From: Roseofilum halophilum BLCC-M91
Lineage (GTDB): Bacteria; Cyanobacteriota; Cyanobacteriia; Cyanobacteriales; Desertifilaceae
NCBI RefSeq assembly: GCF_030068445.1
Contig: NZ_JAQPOK010000062.1
Coordinates: forward strand, 1 to 42,503
Direction of reading: 5' to 3'
DNA: 42,503 nt
Shown here: in pieces, positions 1-8,432 of the stretch
Layout of the letters: each line of letters starts with the position of its first letter
How positions within the stretch are numbered: the stretch's first letter is position 1
Made by a program: the position numbers and the translations under genes
Notes under the pieces: model-generated
Told to the model about the DNA's origin: nothing
Databases searched by the model: none
What the model saw: the letters and a program-made list of their open reading frames with translations, nothing else

Positions 1-137
1 GCGGTAATGGGTAATGGGTAATTGGTAATGGGAAAACCATTTTTCACGCTATAATCCCCATTTTTCAGGCTTTTCATGGGAAGGCACTCAACCCTTAAAA
101 TTTCGATAACTGTACCTCATAACATCGAAAAGCGCTG
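1..137 (+). mobile_element. MITE copy A, truncated at its left end by the window edge
   Basis: Positions 1-80 match 42377-42456 base for base, and the right end matches the copy at 36025-36172. The right terminus reads AAGCGCTG, followed by TA at 138-139. The interior carries GGTAATG-type heptamers and a TATAAT at 50-55. About 11 bases of the left terminus lie outside the window. The element has no coding capacity of its own, but an ATG at 76 inside it opens a frame that runs into the downstream ATPase gene. TA flanks suggest mobilisation by an IS630/Tc1-mariner type transposase; that is inference, since no transposase gene is present here. Confidence 0.8.
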
Positions 138-1353
138 TAAGCTCCGGGAAAAATTAGGAGACGACCTGAAGAAATATAATTTTCGTTCTAAGGTAGAGAA
201 AATAAATAGGGCTTCTCAATCTTCACAATATGGTCACTGTTTACAAGTTGATACTGTTAATGTTGGTGGTCAGTTTATACAAACGATTAAAGATGTACAA
301 AACCGATCGCCCTCCGAGTCCTCTCCCCCAAACTCCACTACCCAACATCCCTCACCTATCATCGACTTAACCGACGCACCGGAACTCACCGACTTTTACA
401 ACCGCACCACCGAACGCTCCACGCTGAAACAGTGGATATTAAAAGACAAGACGCGCTTAATTGCCATCTACGGTTTGAGTGAAATTGGCAAAAGCACCCT
501 CACGCTCAAACTCATCGAAGAGATCCAGAGAGAATTTGACGCGATTATCTGGCGCAGTCTGAGCCATACTCCCACCTTATCGACGCTGCAAACTGAACTG
601 AAAGAATTTTTGGCCCCATCTCAACCGAACCCATTACCAACCCTTCTTGACACTTTTCGCCACACTCGCTGTTTAGTCATCCTCGATGATGTGCAGAGTC
701 TTTTTCAACCCGGTAAACTCGCGGGGGAATATTTAAGCGACTATAAAGACTATGGCCAATTTTTTAAACAAATCGCCAGAACACTGCACTACAGTTGCGT
801 CATTCTCCTGAGTTGGGAAAAACCGAGAGAAATTGACACATTAGAAGAAACCCATCGATACACGCGCAGTTTGCACCTCAAAGGATTAGAATCTGAGGCT
901 GAGGAAATTTTGAGAAAAGCGGAATTAGTTGACGAGGAAAACTGGCCAGAGTTGATCGAGTTGTATCAAGGACATCCCGTCTGGTTAACGATTATTGCGG
1001 CAACAATTCGGGAACTTTGTGATGGTCAAGTTTCCCGCTTTTTAGCCGATCCCCCCCTTGAAAAGCAGGGGCAAAGAGAAGAGATATATTTAGGAGACGT
1101 AAAACCCATTCTAGAAACTCAGTTAGAACGATTATCAGACTTAGAAAAACGAGTGATGGTTTGGTTAGCTCGTCAGGAGGGAGGGATCGATCTGGTGGCA
1201 AAATTGCCCGATCGCGAGTTCTCTAAATCCCAATTATGGGATGGGATGCGATCGCTAGGAAGACGGGGATTAGTGGAAAAACAATTAGCAGGAGAGCGAT
1301 CGCACTTTGTCCTCCATCCCCTCTGGCAACAGCATTGCCTTGAGCTACAATAG
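76..1353 (+). CDS. NB-ARC/AAA-type signalling ATPase, 5' end replaced by a MITE
   Basis: The 425-residue product has a variant P-loop, GLSEIGKSTL, near residues 133-142, and a Walker B stretch, CLVILDDVQ, near 200-208. This resembles the NB-ARC (STAND) ATPases that cyanobacteria usually fuse to WD40 or TPR sensor repeats. No such repeats follow here, so it is short for the class. The first 21 or so codons are MITE sequence. From KLREKLGDDLKKYNF onward it resembles the end of the N-terminal HTH region common in these proteins (similarity recalled, not searched). The simplest reading is that the MITE entered the 5' part of a longer gene and the current frame is a chimera starting at the MITE's ATG. 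Whether it is expressed is unknown; the MITE's TATAAT lies 20 bases upstream of that ATG. Confidence 0.6.
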   Translation: MGRHSTLKISITVPHNIEKRCKLREKLGDDLKKYNFRSKVEKINRASQSSQYGHCLQVDTVNVGGQFIQTIKDVQNRSPSESSPPNSTTQHPSPIIDLTDAPELTDFYNRTTERSTLKQWILKDKTRLIAIYGLSEIGKSTLTLKLIEEIQREFDAIIWRSLSHTPTLSTLQTELKEFLAPSQPNPLPTLLDTFRHTRCLVILDDVQSLFQPGKLAGEYLSDYKDYGQFFKQIARTLHYSCVILLSWEKPREIDTLEETHRYTRSLHLKGLESEAEEILRKAELVDEENWPELIELYQGHPVWLTIIAATIRELCDGQVSRFLADPPLEKQGQREEIYLGDVKPILETQLERLSDLEKRVMVWLARQEGGIDLVAKLPDREFSKSQLWDGMRSLGRRGLVEKQLAGERSHFVLHPLWQQHCLELQ

Positions 1354-1413
1354 TCGGTAGCGTGGCTGACAAACCCGGTTTCTGGGTTCACAATAATTAA
1401 ATCATCATGTCCT

Positions 1414-1797
1414 ATGGCACAACTCACCCTCAATATTCCTGACGAACTTGCTGAACGTCTCCGACCTCTACAGAATCAACTTCCGGAACTCCTCTGGCAG
1501 TTGTTAGAAATTCATGGATACTCTGAATCAACTCCATCTACAGCAAGTCATTCTCACCCAGAATCTTCTGCTGTGTATCAAGAAATTCTTGAGTTTCTGC
1601 TCCAGCGTCCTACCCCAATGGAAATTTCTGATTTTAAGGTTTCACTAACAGTTCAGAAGCGGTTGCAGACTTTATTAGACAAGAATCGCGAAGATAGACT
1701 AACTCCATCAGAAACCGCCGAGTTAGATGCTTATGAACAGCTGGAACACTTGATGTTATTACTGAAAGTGAAAGCCTATTCTGTGATGCAATCATGA
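1414..1797 (+). CDS. Conserved cyanobacterial hypothetical protein coupled to an HNH nuclease
   Basis: This encodes 127 residues. It starts MAQLTLNIPDELAERLRPLQ, a short beta strand plus amphipathic helix reminiscent of ribbon-helix-helix or antitoxin-like starts, followed by a mostly helical, Leu/Glu-rich C-terminal half. Its stop overlaps the start of the HNH gene (ATGA arrangement at 1794-1797), so the two are almost certainly translationally coupled. The pairing suggests a two-gene unit, possibly regulator or antitoxin plus nuclease, but no function can be assigned from motifs. The ATG at 1407 is in another frame, so 1414 is the better start. Confidence 0.7.
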   Translation: MAQLTLNIPDELAERLRPLQNQLPELLWQLLEIHGYSESTPSTASHSHPESSAVYQEILEFLLQRPTPMEISDFKVSLTVQKRLQTLLDKNREDRLTPSETAELDAYEQLEHLMLLLKVKAYSVMQS

Positions 1798-2195
1798 TCG
1801 GTTCCCAATTGCGTAAGCTGGTTACAGAACGGGCAGAAGGACGTTGTGAATACTGTCTAATTCATCAAGATTTTTCTATTTATGCTCACGAAATAGACCA
1901 CATTATCCCTATCAAACATGGCGGAAAAAACCATCCTGATAATTTAGCTTTGTCTTGCTTATCCTGTAATCGCCATAAAGGTTCTGATTTTGCTACCATT
2001 GACCCTAACACGGGTGCAATTATTCCTTTATTTAACCCCCGTAGCCAAGTCTGGACGGAACATTTTATCCTGCGTGAGGGTATAATCGAAGGCTTAACTC
2101 AAATGGGTCAAGGGACAGCTAGATTACTCCAGTTCAACACTGCTAAACGGATTCTCCAACGTCAGTTGTTGATTGACCAAGAAAAGTATCCCTAG
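1794..2195 (+). CDS. HNH endonuclease family protein
   Basis: The 133-residue protein has a complete HNH core: a CEYC zinc knuckle near residues 18-21, the EIDHIIPIKHGG segment near 33-44, then NLALSCLSCNRHKG with the second CxxC pair and the final Asn/His. The family cuts DNA with one metal ion at the beta-beta-alpha-metal fold. Small stand-alone HNH proteins of this length are common in cyanobacteria and mostly of unknown target (restriction, toxin or mobile-DNA roles have all been proposed). It overlaps the preceding gene by four bases. No intron or intein lies around it, so homing is not indicated. Confidence 0.85.
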   Translation: MIGSQLRKLVTERAEGRCEYCLIHQDFSIYAHEIDHIIPIKHGGKNHPDNLALSCLSCNRHKGSDFATIDPNTGAIIPLFNPRSQVWTEHFILREGIIEGLTQMGQGTARLLQFNTAKRILQRQLLIDQEKYP

Positions 2196-2300
2196 CGGTT
2201 AGGGTGCATTAGTGACAGCGTAACGCACCTACAGGATTGACCTACGGTAATTTGCTGCGCTATTTATTATTGAAACAGTGATGAAAACTAGGGAGGAAAC

Positions 2301-3095
2301 ATGAATTCATACGGTATAGAGCGGGAATGGTGGACGCAACAATGGTTAGATTTACTCAATTCCTATCGGTTCAAGAAACGACTGGAGCGGGGGCGCAATT
2401 ATGCACGAGAAGGGAATGTTTTATCGATTCAGTTTCGCGAGCAAAAAGTGGTGGCTGAGGTGCAAGGAAGTGATGATGAACCCTATCGTCTTTCGATTGG
2501 GTTAGATGCGTTTACTTCGGAAGATTGGGATCATGTGATTGAAACGTTATCGGAAAAAGCGATTTATGTGGCTAAGTTGTTAGCAGGAGAAATGCCGGAT
2601 AATATTGAATCGGTGTTTGCTGCTAATGGGTTAAGCTTATTTCCGTTTACGTTGGGGGAAGTCCATTCTCGATGCAGTTGTCCGGATAAGGCGAATCCCT
2701 GCAAACATATCGCGGCAGTGTATTATTTGTTGGGCGATCGCTTCAGTGCCGATCCCTTTGTGCTGTTTCAATTGCGCGGCAAAAGCAAGGATGAGATCAT
2801 CTCTGCGCTGCGTGAAAAGCGGGGAATTGCACCAGAAAACCCAGAGAATGAACACCCACCCCTAACTTATCCCCAGGTTGCTCTAGACCAGTTCTGGCGC
2901 TACGATCGCGAATTAGAATCCTCCCTCGTGGTAATTGCGCCCCCAGGGAGTTCAGAGACGGTGTTAGATGTGCTAGGGCCGATTGTACCAGAGCGCACTA
3001 AAACCCCTGAATCTAAACCGTTAATGGCTTACCTGAAAACCTTATATCAGGATGTGAGCTTAAACGCCACGCGATCGGCTTTCCGGGGAGACTAA
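2301..3095 (+). CDS. SWIM zinc-finger domain protein
   Basis: The 264-residue protein carries a SWIM motif, CSCPDKANPCKH, near residues 126-137 (CxC...CxH), a zinc-binding fold used for DNA or protein contacts. The N-terminal half (WWTQQWLDLLNSYRFKKRLERG) matches the usual start of cyanobacterial SWIM proteins, which are often encoded beside an SNF2-type helicase. No helicase is adjacent here, so the protein stands alone in this window. GGAGGAA sits 8-14 bases before the ATG and supports the start. The C-terminal third is low in recognisable motifs. A DNA repair or chromatin-like role is a family-level guess. Confidence 0.8.
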   Translation: MNSYGIEREWWTQQWLDLLNSYRFKKRLERGRNYAREGNVLSIQFREQKVVAEVQGSDDEPYRLSIGLDAFTSEDWDHVIETLSEKAIYVAKLLAGEMPDNIESVFAANGLSLFPFTLGEVHSRCSCPDKANPCKHIAAVYYLLGDRFSADPFVLFQLRGKSKDEIISALREKRGIAPENPENEHPPLTYPQVALDQFWRYDRELESSLVVIAPPGSSETVLDVLGPIVPERTKTPESKPLMAYLKTLYQDVSLNATRSAFRGD

Positions 3096-3156
3096 GGTAA
3101 GATTCTGGCGATCGCCAGAAAAACTGTGACCCTTCCCTCAACCCTAAAATACAACA

Positions 3157-4572
3157 ATGATGCTCAATCGACGCAAATTCATAACTTATATGACAGGTGC
3201 AAGCGGTACAGTGCTGCTGAGTCAATGTAGTCACAAAACCCTGAGCCGATCGCAAACTTTTCCCCAGAACTATATCAGCCAAGACGGATTATTATCCGTG
3301 GATATGGTTGCCCAAGAAACACCCATGCAGTTAGGCAGAAATCGGCTGAAGCAATGGGGCTATAATGGGCAAATCCCTGGGCCAAGACTAGAAGCAAAAC
3401 CGGGAGATACAATTAAAATTAATTTTCAAAATCAATTACCGCAAACCAGCAATCTCCATTATCACGGGTTGCATATTCCCCCCACAGGTACAGCAGATAA
3501 TGTGTTTGTTGCGGTTCCCCCAGGAGAACAATTTAGTTATGAATTTACCCTCCCTAAAAAACATCCGTCGGGAACCTTTTGGTATCATCCCCATTATCAT
3601 GGACAGGTAGCCGAACAGGTGTTTAAGGGATTAGCAGGCTTATTGATTGTGCGGGGAGAATTAGATGAAATTCCAGAAATTCAAGCCGCTTCTGAACAGT
3701 TTTTAGTCTTCCAAGATTTTACCGCTAATCCTAATCCTAACCTCTCCCGTGGAGCGATTATGTTAGGCAGAGAAGGGGAATTGGTAACGGTGAATGGAAA
3801 ACTTAAGCCAGAGTTTTCCATTCCTACCCAAGGTTTGGTACGCTTGCATCTGCTTAATGCGTCGATTTCCCGGTTTTATCGCCTATCTTTAGATGAACAT
3901 CCGTTTTATTTAATTGCCACCGATGGAGGTGCAATTTCGGAACCCGTAGAATTAACCGAGTTACTCTTAGCACCAGGAGAGCGAGTACAAGTTTTAATTC
4001 AAGGCGATCGCCCCCCATCCCAGTATCAGTTACTCAGTTTACCCTATGACCGGGGAACCATGGGCATGATGGGCCATATGGGATTATCCTCTAGCAGCAA
4101 CCCAACCCAGGCGATCGCCACCTTTAACTATACCGAACCCGTCGCCCCCACTCCCCTACCCAAAACCCTAATCCCCATCACCCCTTTACCCGAACCTCAA
4201 ACCCTGCGTCAGTTTACCCTCAATCATGGCATGAATCCAGGCATGGGTATGGTGTTTTTGATTAATAATCAAGCCTTTAATCACCAACGCATCGATGTTA
4301 AGGCCAAATTAAATCAAATTGAAGATTGGGAAATCATTAATTTAGGAGGAATGGATCATCCCTTTCATATCCATGTCAACGCCTTCCAAATCATCAGTCG
4401 CAACCAAACCCCTGAACCCCTTTTAGCCTGGAAAGATGTGGTTAACGTGCGTCGCGGAGAAACCGTGCGCTTGCGGATTCAGTATCAAGATTTTATCGGC
4501 AAAACCGTTTACCACTGTCATATCCTCGATCATGAAGATCGAGGCATGATGGGCATTTTAGAGATAGCTTAA
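3157..4572 (+). CDS. Multicopper oxidase, Tat-exported
   Basis: The 471-residue protein contains all four copper-ligand motifs in order: LHYHGLHIP (HxH, near residue 101), FWYHPHYHG (near 142), HPFHIHVNAF (near 408) and the HCHILDHEDRGMMG segment near 453 that supplies the Cys ligand of T1 copper. The N-terminus has a twin-arginine pattern, NRRKFI, a short hydrophobic stretch and then LLSQC, so Tat export is likely and lipid attachment at that Cys is possible but weakly supported. Met-rich stretches (MGMMGHMG; HGMNPGMGM) resemble those of CueO-like cuprous oxidases and suggest a periplasmic role in copper tolerance or laccase-type oxidation. The true substrate cannot be read from sequence. 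It is a single gene with no copper regulator adjacent. Confidence 0.92.
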   Translation: MMLNRRKFITYMTGASGTVLLSQCSHKTLSRSQTFPQNYISQDGLLSVDMVAQETPMQLGRNRLKQWGYNGQIPGPRLEAKPGDTIKINFQNQLPQTSNLHYHGLHIPPTGTADNVFVAVPPGEQFSYEFTLPKKHPSGTFWYHPHYHGQVAEQVFKGLAGLLIVRGELDEIPEIQAASEQFLVFQDFTANPNPNLSRGAIMLGREGELVTVNGKLKPEFSIPTQGLVRLHLLNASISRFYRLSLDEHPFYLIATDGGAISEPVELTELLLAPGERVQVLIQGDRPPSQYQLLSLPYDRGTMGMMGHMGLSSSSNPTQAIATFNYTEPVAPTPLPKTLIPITPLPEPQTLRQFTLNHGMNPGMGMVFLINNQAFNHQRIDVKAKLNQIEDWEIINLGGMDHPFHIHVNAFQIISRNQTPEPLLAWKDVVNVRRGETVRLRIQYQDFIGKTVYHCHILDHEDRGMMGILEIA

Positions 4573-4616
4573 TTTCCCAAGAGTATTCTCTATCGAGTTA
4601 ACTTAACCGGCAGATC

Positions 4617-4898
4617 ATGGCTAAAAAACAAAAATTTCCGTTCCTAGTTGGCTCCAAATGGACAGCCAGACAAACGACCTGGGGATGGCGACATTTTCAG
4701 GTCACCAACCGCAAAAATCAGGGAAAGTTTATTTTTGCGGAAATGGTGGCTTCTTGCGATCCCAATGTGCGCTTTTGGTTAAACGCTGCCCAACTGAAAG
4801 ACCGTGACTTATGGCAACCGGGATGGCAAACTCTCCAGGAGATGGCGGAATACAACACAAAGTGCGGTAATGAGGCTTTCCGGCCGGAAAGCCCCTAA
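4617..4898 (+). CDS. TIGR02450 family Trp-rich small protein
   Basis: The 93-residue protein is rich in tryptophan and begins with the pattern typical of this family (FLVGSKWTARQTTWGWRHFQ), followed by a conserved block, VRFWLNAAQLKDRDLWQPGW. The family is short, found in cyanobacteria and some proteobacteria, and has no established function. It starts 44 bases after the multicopper oxidase and could be cotranscribed with it. The last few codons run into the palindrome at 4874-4893, so its C-terminal residues overlap a probable transcription-terminating hairpin. Confidence 0.8.
   Translation: MAKKQKFPFLVGSKWTARQTTWGWRHFQVTNRKNQGKFIFAEMVASCDPNVRFWLNAAQLKDRDLWQPGWQTLQEMAEYNTKCGNEAFRPESP
4874..4893. 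terminator. Perfect 20-bp palindrome between convergent genes
   Basis: The 20 bases read the same on both strands (GGCTTTCCGG and its complement). The palindrome lies at the end of the Trp-rich protein gene, 46 bases from the stop of the opposing lpdA gene. It could act as a bidirectional hairpin terminator, although neither side has a long T run. Confidence 0.45.
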
Positions 4899-4939
4899 AG
4901 ATTATCGTAAACCCACTCTTGCGAAGCGCTATAACTGCC

Positions 4940-6364
4940 TTAGCCCACTGCGCGTTTGTAGGCTTCATCCAGAACTTCGGAGAGCGTCGGATGGGTATGG
5001 ACTAAATGGGCGAGGGTGTGGATGGATTCCCGTTTGGCGATCGCCGCCGATGCTTCATGGATCAAATCTGCTGCATGGGGGCCGATAATGTGAACGCCGA
5101 GAACTTCCCCATTATCCTTACGGTAGATGACCTTAGCCATACCTTCGGTCTCTCCTTCGGCGATCGCCTTAGAATTGCCCTTAAAATAAGACCGTACTGT
5201 AGCCACCTTAAAGCCTTCCGCCTCTGCAAGTTCCTTCGCTTGCGGTTCGCTCAACCCCACATAACTAATCTCTGGATGAGTAAACGCCGCCGCCGGAATC
5301 GAGCGATAATCAATGGTACGGGGGCGATCGCACATATTTTCCACTGCCACAATCCCTTGAGCCGAAGCCGCATGGGCCAACATCATCTTACCCGTCGCAT
5401 CCCCGATCGCCCACAGATGGGGAACTTTTTCGCCATCCGACAACACCGCCATCGTATCGTCAACGGGAATAAAACCGCGCCGATCCAACTCTACCCCCAC
5501 TGATTCTAAGCCCATATTCTTCGCCGTAGGAATCCGCCCCGTTGCCACCAAACAAGCATCAACTTCTAAAACCTCTTTAATTTCCTTCGTTTTCGCATCC
5601 GCTAACTCAATCACAACCGGAGATCCCGGCGTAACTTTCATCGCCAACATCCCCACACGGGTTTCAATATCACGAGGCGCAATCAAAGTCCGTTGTGCTT
5701 GTTTGGCAATATCGGGATCGAACGTCGGCATCAACTTATCCAACGCCTCAATCAGCGTCACCTCGCAGCCCAACGCCGTATACACATCCGTAAACTCTAG
5801 GCCAATATAGCCGCTACCAATCACCGCAATCCAGGGGGGGAGAGACTCCAGACGCACCGAATGGTCGCTCGTAAACACCGTTTTACCATCAATTTGAATT
5901 CCTGGAGGCACAAACGGAACCGAACCCGGAGCCACCATAATATCTTTTGCCGTAAACGTCTTCAAATCTCCCTCATTTTCCACCGTCACCTTTTGGGGAG
6001 CTGCCACCTTACCCCAACCGCGCAGAATATCCACCTTCAGCCGCTTAAGACTATTCGTCAGGTCAGATTGAATTTTATCGACTAAATTATTAGCATGATC
6101 GGCGATCGCCTGACGCTCAAAACTCACACCCCCCACTTGAATCCCCAAATCCTTCAAGTGATCCGCATCCTGCAACTCTCGCACCCGTCCAGAAGCAGCC
6201 AACAGAGCCTTAGAAGGGATGCATCCTCGGTTAACACAGGTTCCTCCCATCTCTGCTGCTTCCACAATCGCCGTTTTTAGCCCACAACTGACAGCATGGA
6301 GAGCTGCCCCATGTCCCCCAACTCCAGCACCAATAATGATCAAATCGTAATCAAACTCACTCAT
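4940..6364 (-). CDS. lpdA: Dihydrolipoyl dehydrogenase (E3)
   Basis: The 474-residue flavoprotein has an N-terminal FAD-binding [10 protein letters not shown] motif, the redox-active disulfide segment [16 protein letters not shown] near residues 41-56, a second Rossmann motif, [11 protein letters not shown], for NAD, and the C-terminal dimer-interface HTHPTLSE with the catalytic His-Glu pair. The family oxidises dihydrolipoamide in the pyruvate and 2-oxoacid dehydrogenase complexes and in the glycine cleavage system. The length is normal. The slightly altered cysteine motif ([10 protein letters not shown] instead of CLNxGCIPSK) is the usual cyanobacterial and plastid form. It stands alone here, as is usual when E3 serves several complexes. 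Confidence 0.96.
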   Translation of the reverse strand: MSEFDYDLIIIGAGVGGHGAALHAVSCGLKTAIVEAAEMGGTCVNRGCIPSKALLAASGRVRELQDADHLKDLGIQVGGVSFERQAIADHANNLVDKIQSDLTNSLKRLKVDILRGWGKVAAPQKVTVENEGDLKTFTAKDIMVAPGSVPFVPPGIQIDGKTVFTSDHSVRLESLPPWIAVIGSGYIGLEFTDVYTALGCEVTLIEALDKLMPTFDPDIAKQAQRTLIAPRDIETRVGMLAMKVTPGSPVVIELADAKTKEIKEVLEVDACLVATGRIPTAKNMGLESVGVELDRRGFIPVDDTMAVLSDGEKVPHLWAIGDATGKMMLAHAASAQGIVAVENMCDRPRTIDYRSIPAAAFTHPEISYVGLSEPQAKELAEAEGFKVATVRSYFKGNSKAIAEGETEGMAKVIYRKDNGEVLGVHIIGPHAADLIHEASAAIAKRESIHTLAHLVHTHPTLSEVLDEAYKRAVG

Positions 6365-6509
6365 GCTTTGCTCCTGCTTCTGTAATTCACTAACTCGTTT
6401 GACCTTGATTTTACAATGCTTCGGGGTTCAGACGATTCAGCGCGTTATAACAGAAGACAAACTCAAGTATGGTGGCATCAACAGAACCTGGCGTATTCTT
6501 TTTACCGTT

Positions 6510-6743
6510 ATGAATCAAAATCCACAAGACCCACACACCCATGCCGAACAAGAATTTCAGCACTCCCTGCATCAATTGGGAGAAACCCTGAAAACCGGTA
6601 AAATTCCCCAATCTTCTACCCAAAAGTCAGACCCCTTGAGAACCCATCAGTTTCAAGAACCAGAGCCTATGGATGAAGCTACCCTAGAGGAAGCAGCAGC
6701 AGACATTGAAGAGTTTATGAACCAATTATCAGAGGATGAATAG
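6510..6743 (+). CDS. Small acidic hypothetical protein
   Basis: This frame encodes 77 residues starting MNQNPQDPHTHAEQEFQHSL. It is strongly acidic at the C-terminus (EEAAADIEEFMNQLSEDE) and mostly predicted helix. I chose the ATG at 6510 over the longer upstream opening at 6363 because the upstream part overlaps the lpdA start and is Cys-rich, unlike a real N-terminus. The gene precedes the Uma2 pair by 29 bases and could share a transcript with it. No function can be assigned; short proteins of this type are common in cyanobacterial genomes. Confidence 0.6.
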   Translation: MNQNPQDPHTHAEQEFQHSLHQLGETLKTGKIPQSSTQKSDPLRTHQFQEPEPMDEATLEEAAADIEEFMNQLSEDE

Positions 6744-6772
6744 TCCAATAGTCCCTTAACCTCCAACCAACC

Positions 6773-7516
6773 ATGAACCCAACCTCCCTGAAAAGTCCCC
6801 TGATCTATCCCGAACCCGATGGAGCGCCCATGGCTGAAAGTGACCCCGCTCGCGATTACCTCGTTTATGGCGTAGAATCCCTGAAAGTTTACTTTCAAAA
6901 TCGTTCGGATGTTTACGTTTCTGGCAATCTCTGGCTCTCCTACGAACAGGGTGTCCCTGATGCAGTGATTTGTCCCGATGTATTCGTCGTTTTTGGAGCC
7001 GAAAATCGCCCCCGCAGAAGCTACCGCGTCTGGGAGGAAAATAACCGTCATCCCGATTGGGTTTTAGAAGTGACTTCCATGAGTACCCGACATAAGGATG
7101 AGCGCGATAAACCCACGACTTATGCCCAAATGGGAGTAACGGAATATTTTCAGTATGACCCCAGTGGTGATTATTTGCAGCCTCGTTTGCGAGGACGCAG
7201 GTTAGTCAATGGAGAGTATCAATTATTGACTCTCAATGAGTTAGCCGATGGGACATTATCCGTTTTCTCTCAGGCTTTAGGTTTGGAGATGCGAGTGTTA
7301 CCAGATGGTAAGTTACGGTTTTTTGACCGGGAGAGTGGGGAGTATTTACGCAGTCCGGATGAGTCGGAACGCGATCGCCTTTACGAACGCCAACGCGCCC
7401 AACAAGCAGAACTAGCTCTAGAGGAGGAACGCAGACGCGCCGAACAAGCAGAAGCCCAATTACAAAAATTACGCCAGCATCTGCTAGAACAAGGCATAGA
7501 TCCCTCCAACCTATAG
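6773..7516 (+). CDS. Uma2 family protein (DUF820), first tandem copy
   Basis: The 247-residue protein has the Uma2/DUF820 PD-(D/E)XK nuclease-like core: PDAVICPDVFVVFG near residues 61-74, then PDWVLEVTSMSTRHKD (acidic residue plus Lys region) and YFQYDPSGDYL. A Glu/Arg/Gln-rich coiled coil (about residues 205-240) closes it. Cyanobacteria carry many such proteins, often linked to mobile DNA, with no agreed substrate. It is nearly identical to the next gene, including the spacer before the ATG, showing a recent tandem duplication. The copies differ in a few substitutions and in a coiled-coil length change. Confidence 0.85.
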   Translation: MNPTSLKSPLIYPEPDGAPMAESDPARDYLVYGVESLKVYFQNRSDVYVSGNLWLSYEQGVPDAVICPDVFVVFGAENRPRRSYRVWEENNRHPDWVLEVTSMSTRHKDERDKPTTYAQMGVTEYFQYDPSGDYLQPRLRGRRLVNGEYQLLTLNELADGTLSVFSQALGLEMRVLPDGKLRFFDRESGEYLRSPDESERDRLYERQRAQQAELALEEERRRAEQAEAQLQKLRQHLLEQGIDPSNL

Positions 7517-7537
7517 TCCCTTAACCTCCAGTCAACC

Positions 7538-8305
7538 ATGAACCCAACCTCCCTCAAAAGTCCCCTGATCTATCCCGAACCCGATGGAGCGCCCATGGCT
7601 GAAAGTGACCCCGCTCGCGATTACCTCGTTTATGGGGTAGAATCCCTGAAAGTTTACTTTCAAAATCGTTCGGATGTTTACGTTTCTGGCAATCTCTGGC
7701 TCTCCTACGAACAGGGTGTCCCTGATGCAGTGATTTGTCCCGATGTATTCGTAGTCTTTGGAGTGGAAAACCGTCCCCGCAGAAGCTACCGCGTCTGGGA
7801 GGAAAATAACCGTTATCCCGATTGGGTTCTAGAGGTGACTTCCATGAGTACCCGACATAAGGATGAGCGCGATAAACCCACGACTTATGCCCAAATGGGG
7901 GTAACGGAATATTTTCAGTATGACCCCAGTGGTGATTATTTGCAGCCTCGTTTGCGAGGACGCAGGTTAGTCAATGGAGTGTATCAGTTATTGACTCTGA
8001 ATGAATGGGCTGATGGTACGTTATCGGTGTTCTCTCCAGTTTTAGGGTTAGAGATGCGCGTACTGCCAGATGGTAAGTTACGGTTTTTTGACCGGGAGAG
8101 TGGGGAGTATTTACGCAGTCCGGATGAGTCGGAGCGCGATCGCCTTTACGAGCGCCAAAGGGCTGAACAAGAATTCCAACGGGCTGAACAAGCAGAACTC
8201 GCTCTAGAGGAGGAACGTAGACGCGCCGAACAAGCAGAAGCCCAATTACAAAAATTACGCCAGCATCTGCTAGAACAAGGCATAGATCCCTCTACACTGG
8301 AATAA
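7538..8305 (+). CDS. Uma2 family protein (DUF820), second tandem copy
   Basis: The 255-residue protein is almost the same as its upstream neighbour over the nuclease-like core. Differences include A to V near residue 76, H to Y near 94, E to V in the NGEYQLL segment, and an extra block (around EQEFQRAEQ) lengthening the C-terminal coiled coil by about seven residues. The 21-base spacer before it repeats the bases preceding the first copy (TAGTCCCTTAACCTCCA). The putative catalytic acids are kept in both copies, so both may be active. Coiled-coil length variation in near-identical copies points to slippage within the GAA/CAA-rich repeat. Confidence 0.85.
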   Translation: MNPTSLKSPLIYPEPDGAPMAESDPARDYLVYGVESLKVYFQNRSDVYVSGNLWLSYEQGVPDAVICPDVFVVFGVENRPRRSYRVWEENNRYPDWVLEVTSMSTRHKDERDKPTTYAQMGVTEYFQYDPSGDYLQPRLRGRRLVNGVYQLLTLNEWADGTLSVFSPVLGLEMRVLPDGKLRFFDRESGEYLRSPDESERDRLYERQRAEQEFQRAEQAELALEEERRRAEQAEAQLQKLRQHLLEQGIDPSTLE

Positions 8306-8313
8306 GTTAAACC

Positions 8314-8341
8314 GGGATAGACCGATCGCATCGGTTATCCC
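8314..8341. terminator. Hairpin downstream of the Uma2 pair
   Basis: GGGATA and ACCGAT pair with ATCGGT and TATCCC across a CGC loop, giving a 12-bp stem with one bulged base. It follows the second Uma2 stop by eight bases. No T run follows, so termination is plausible but not certain. Confidence 0.45.
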
Positions 8342-8363
8342 TGATTTACAATACTATTGATCC

Positions 8364-8424
8364 CATTGTTCATTGTTAATTGTTAATTGTTCATTGTTAA
8401 TTGTTCATTGTTAATTGTTCATTG
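8364..8424 (+). repeat. Heptamer tandem repeat before the QueC-QueF gene
   Basis: Eight tandem heptamers, CATTGTT or AATTGTT, run from 8364 to 8419, with a partial unit to 8424. The array ends nine bases before the chosen ATG at 8433 and occupies the place where a ribosome binding site would lie. This resembles the short tandemly repeated heptamers described from filamentous cyanobacteria. Confidence 0.9.
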
Positions 8425-8432
8425 ATTGTTTC

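Larger units (their letters stand above)
6744..8305 (+). repeat. Tandem duplication of a Uma2 gene plus its leader
   Basis: Two direct units, about 6744-7516 and 7517-8305, each hold a short leader (AGTCCCTTAACCTCC) and a complete Uma2 gene. Identity is very high over the first 400 bases and drops locally towards the 3' part. This fits a recent duplication or ongoing gene conversion. Confidence 0.9.
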
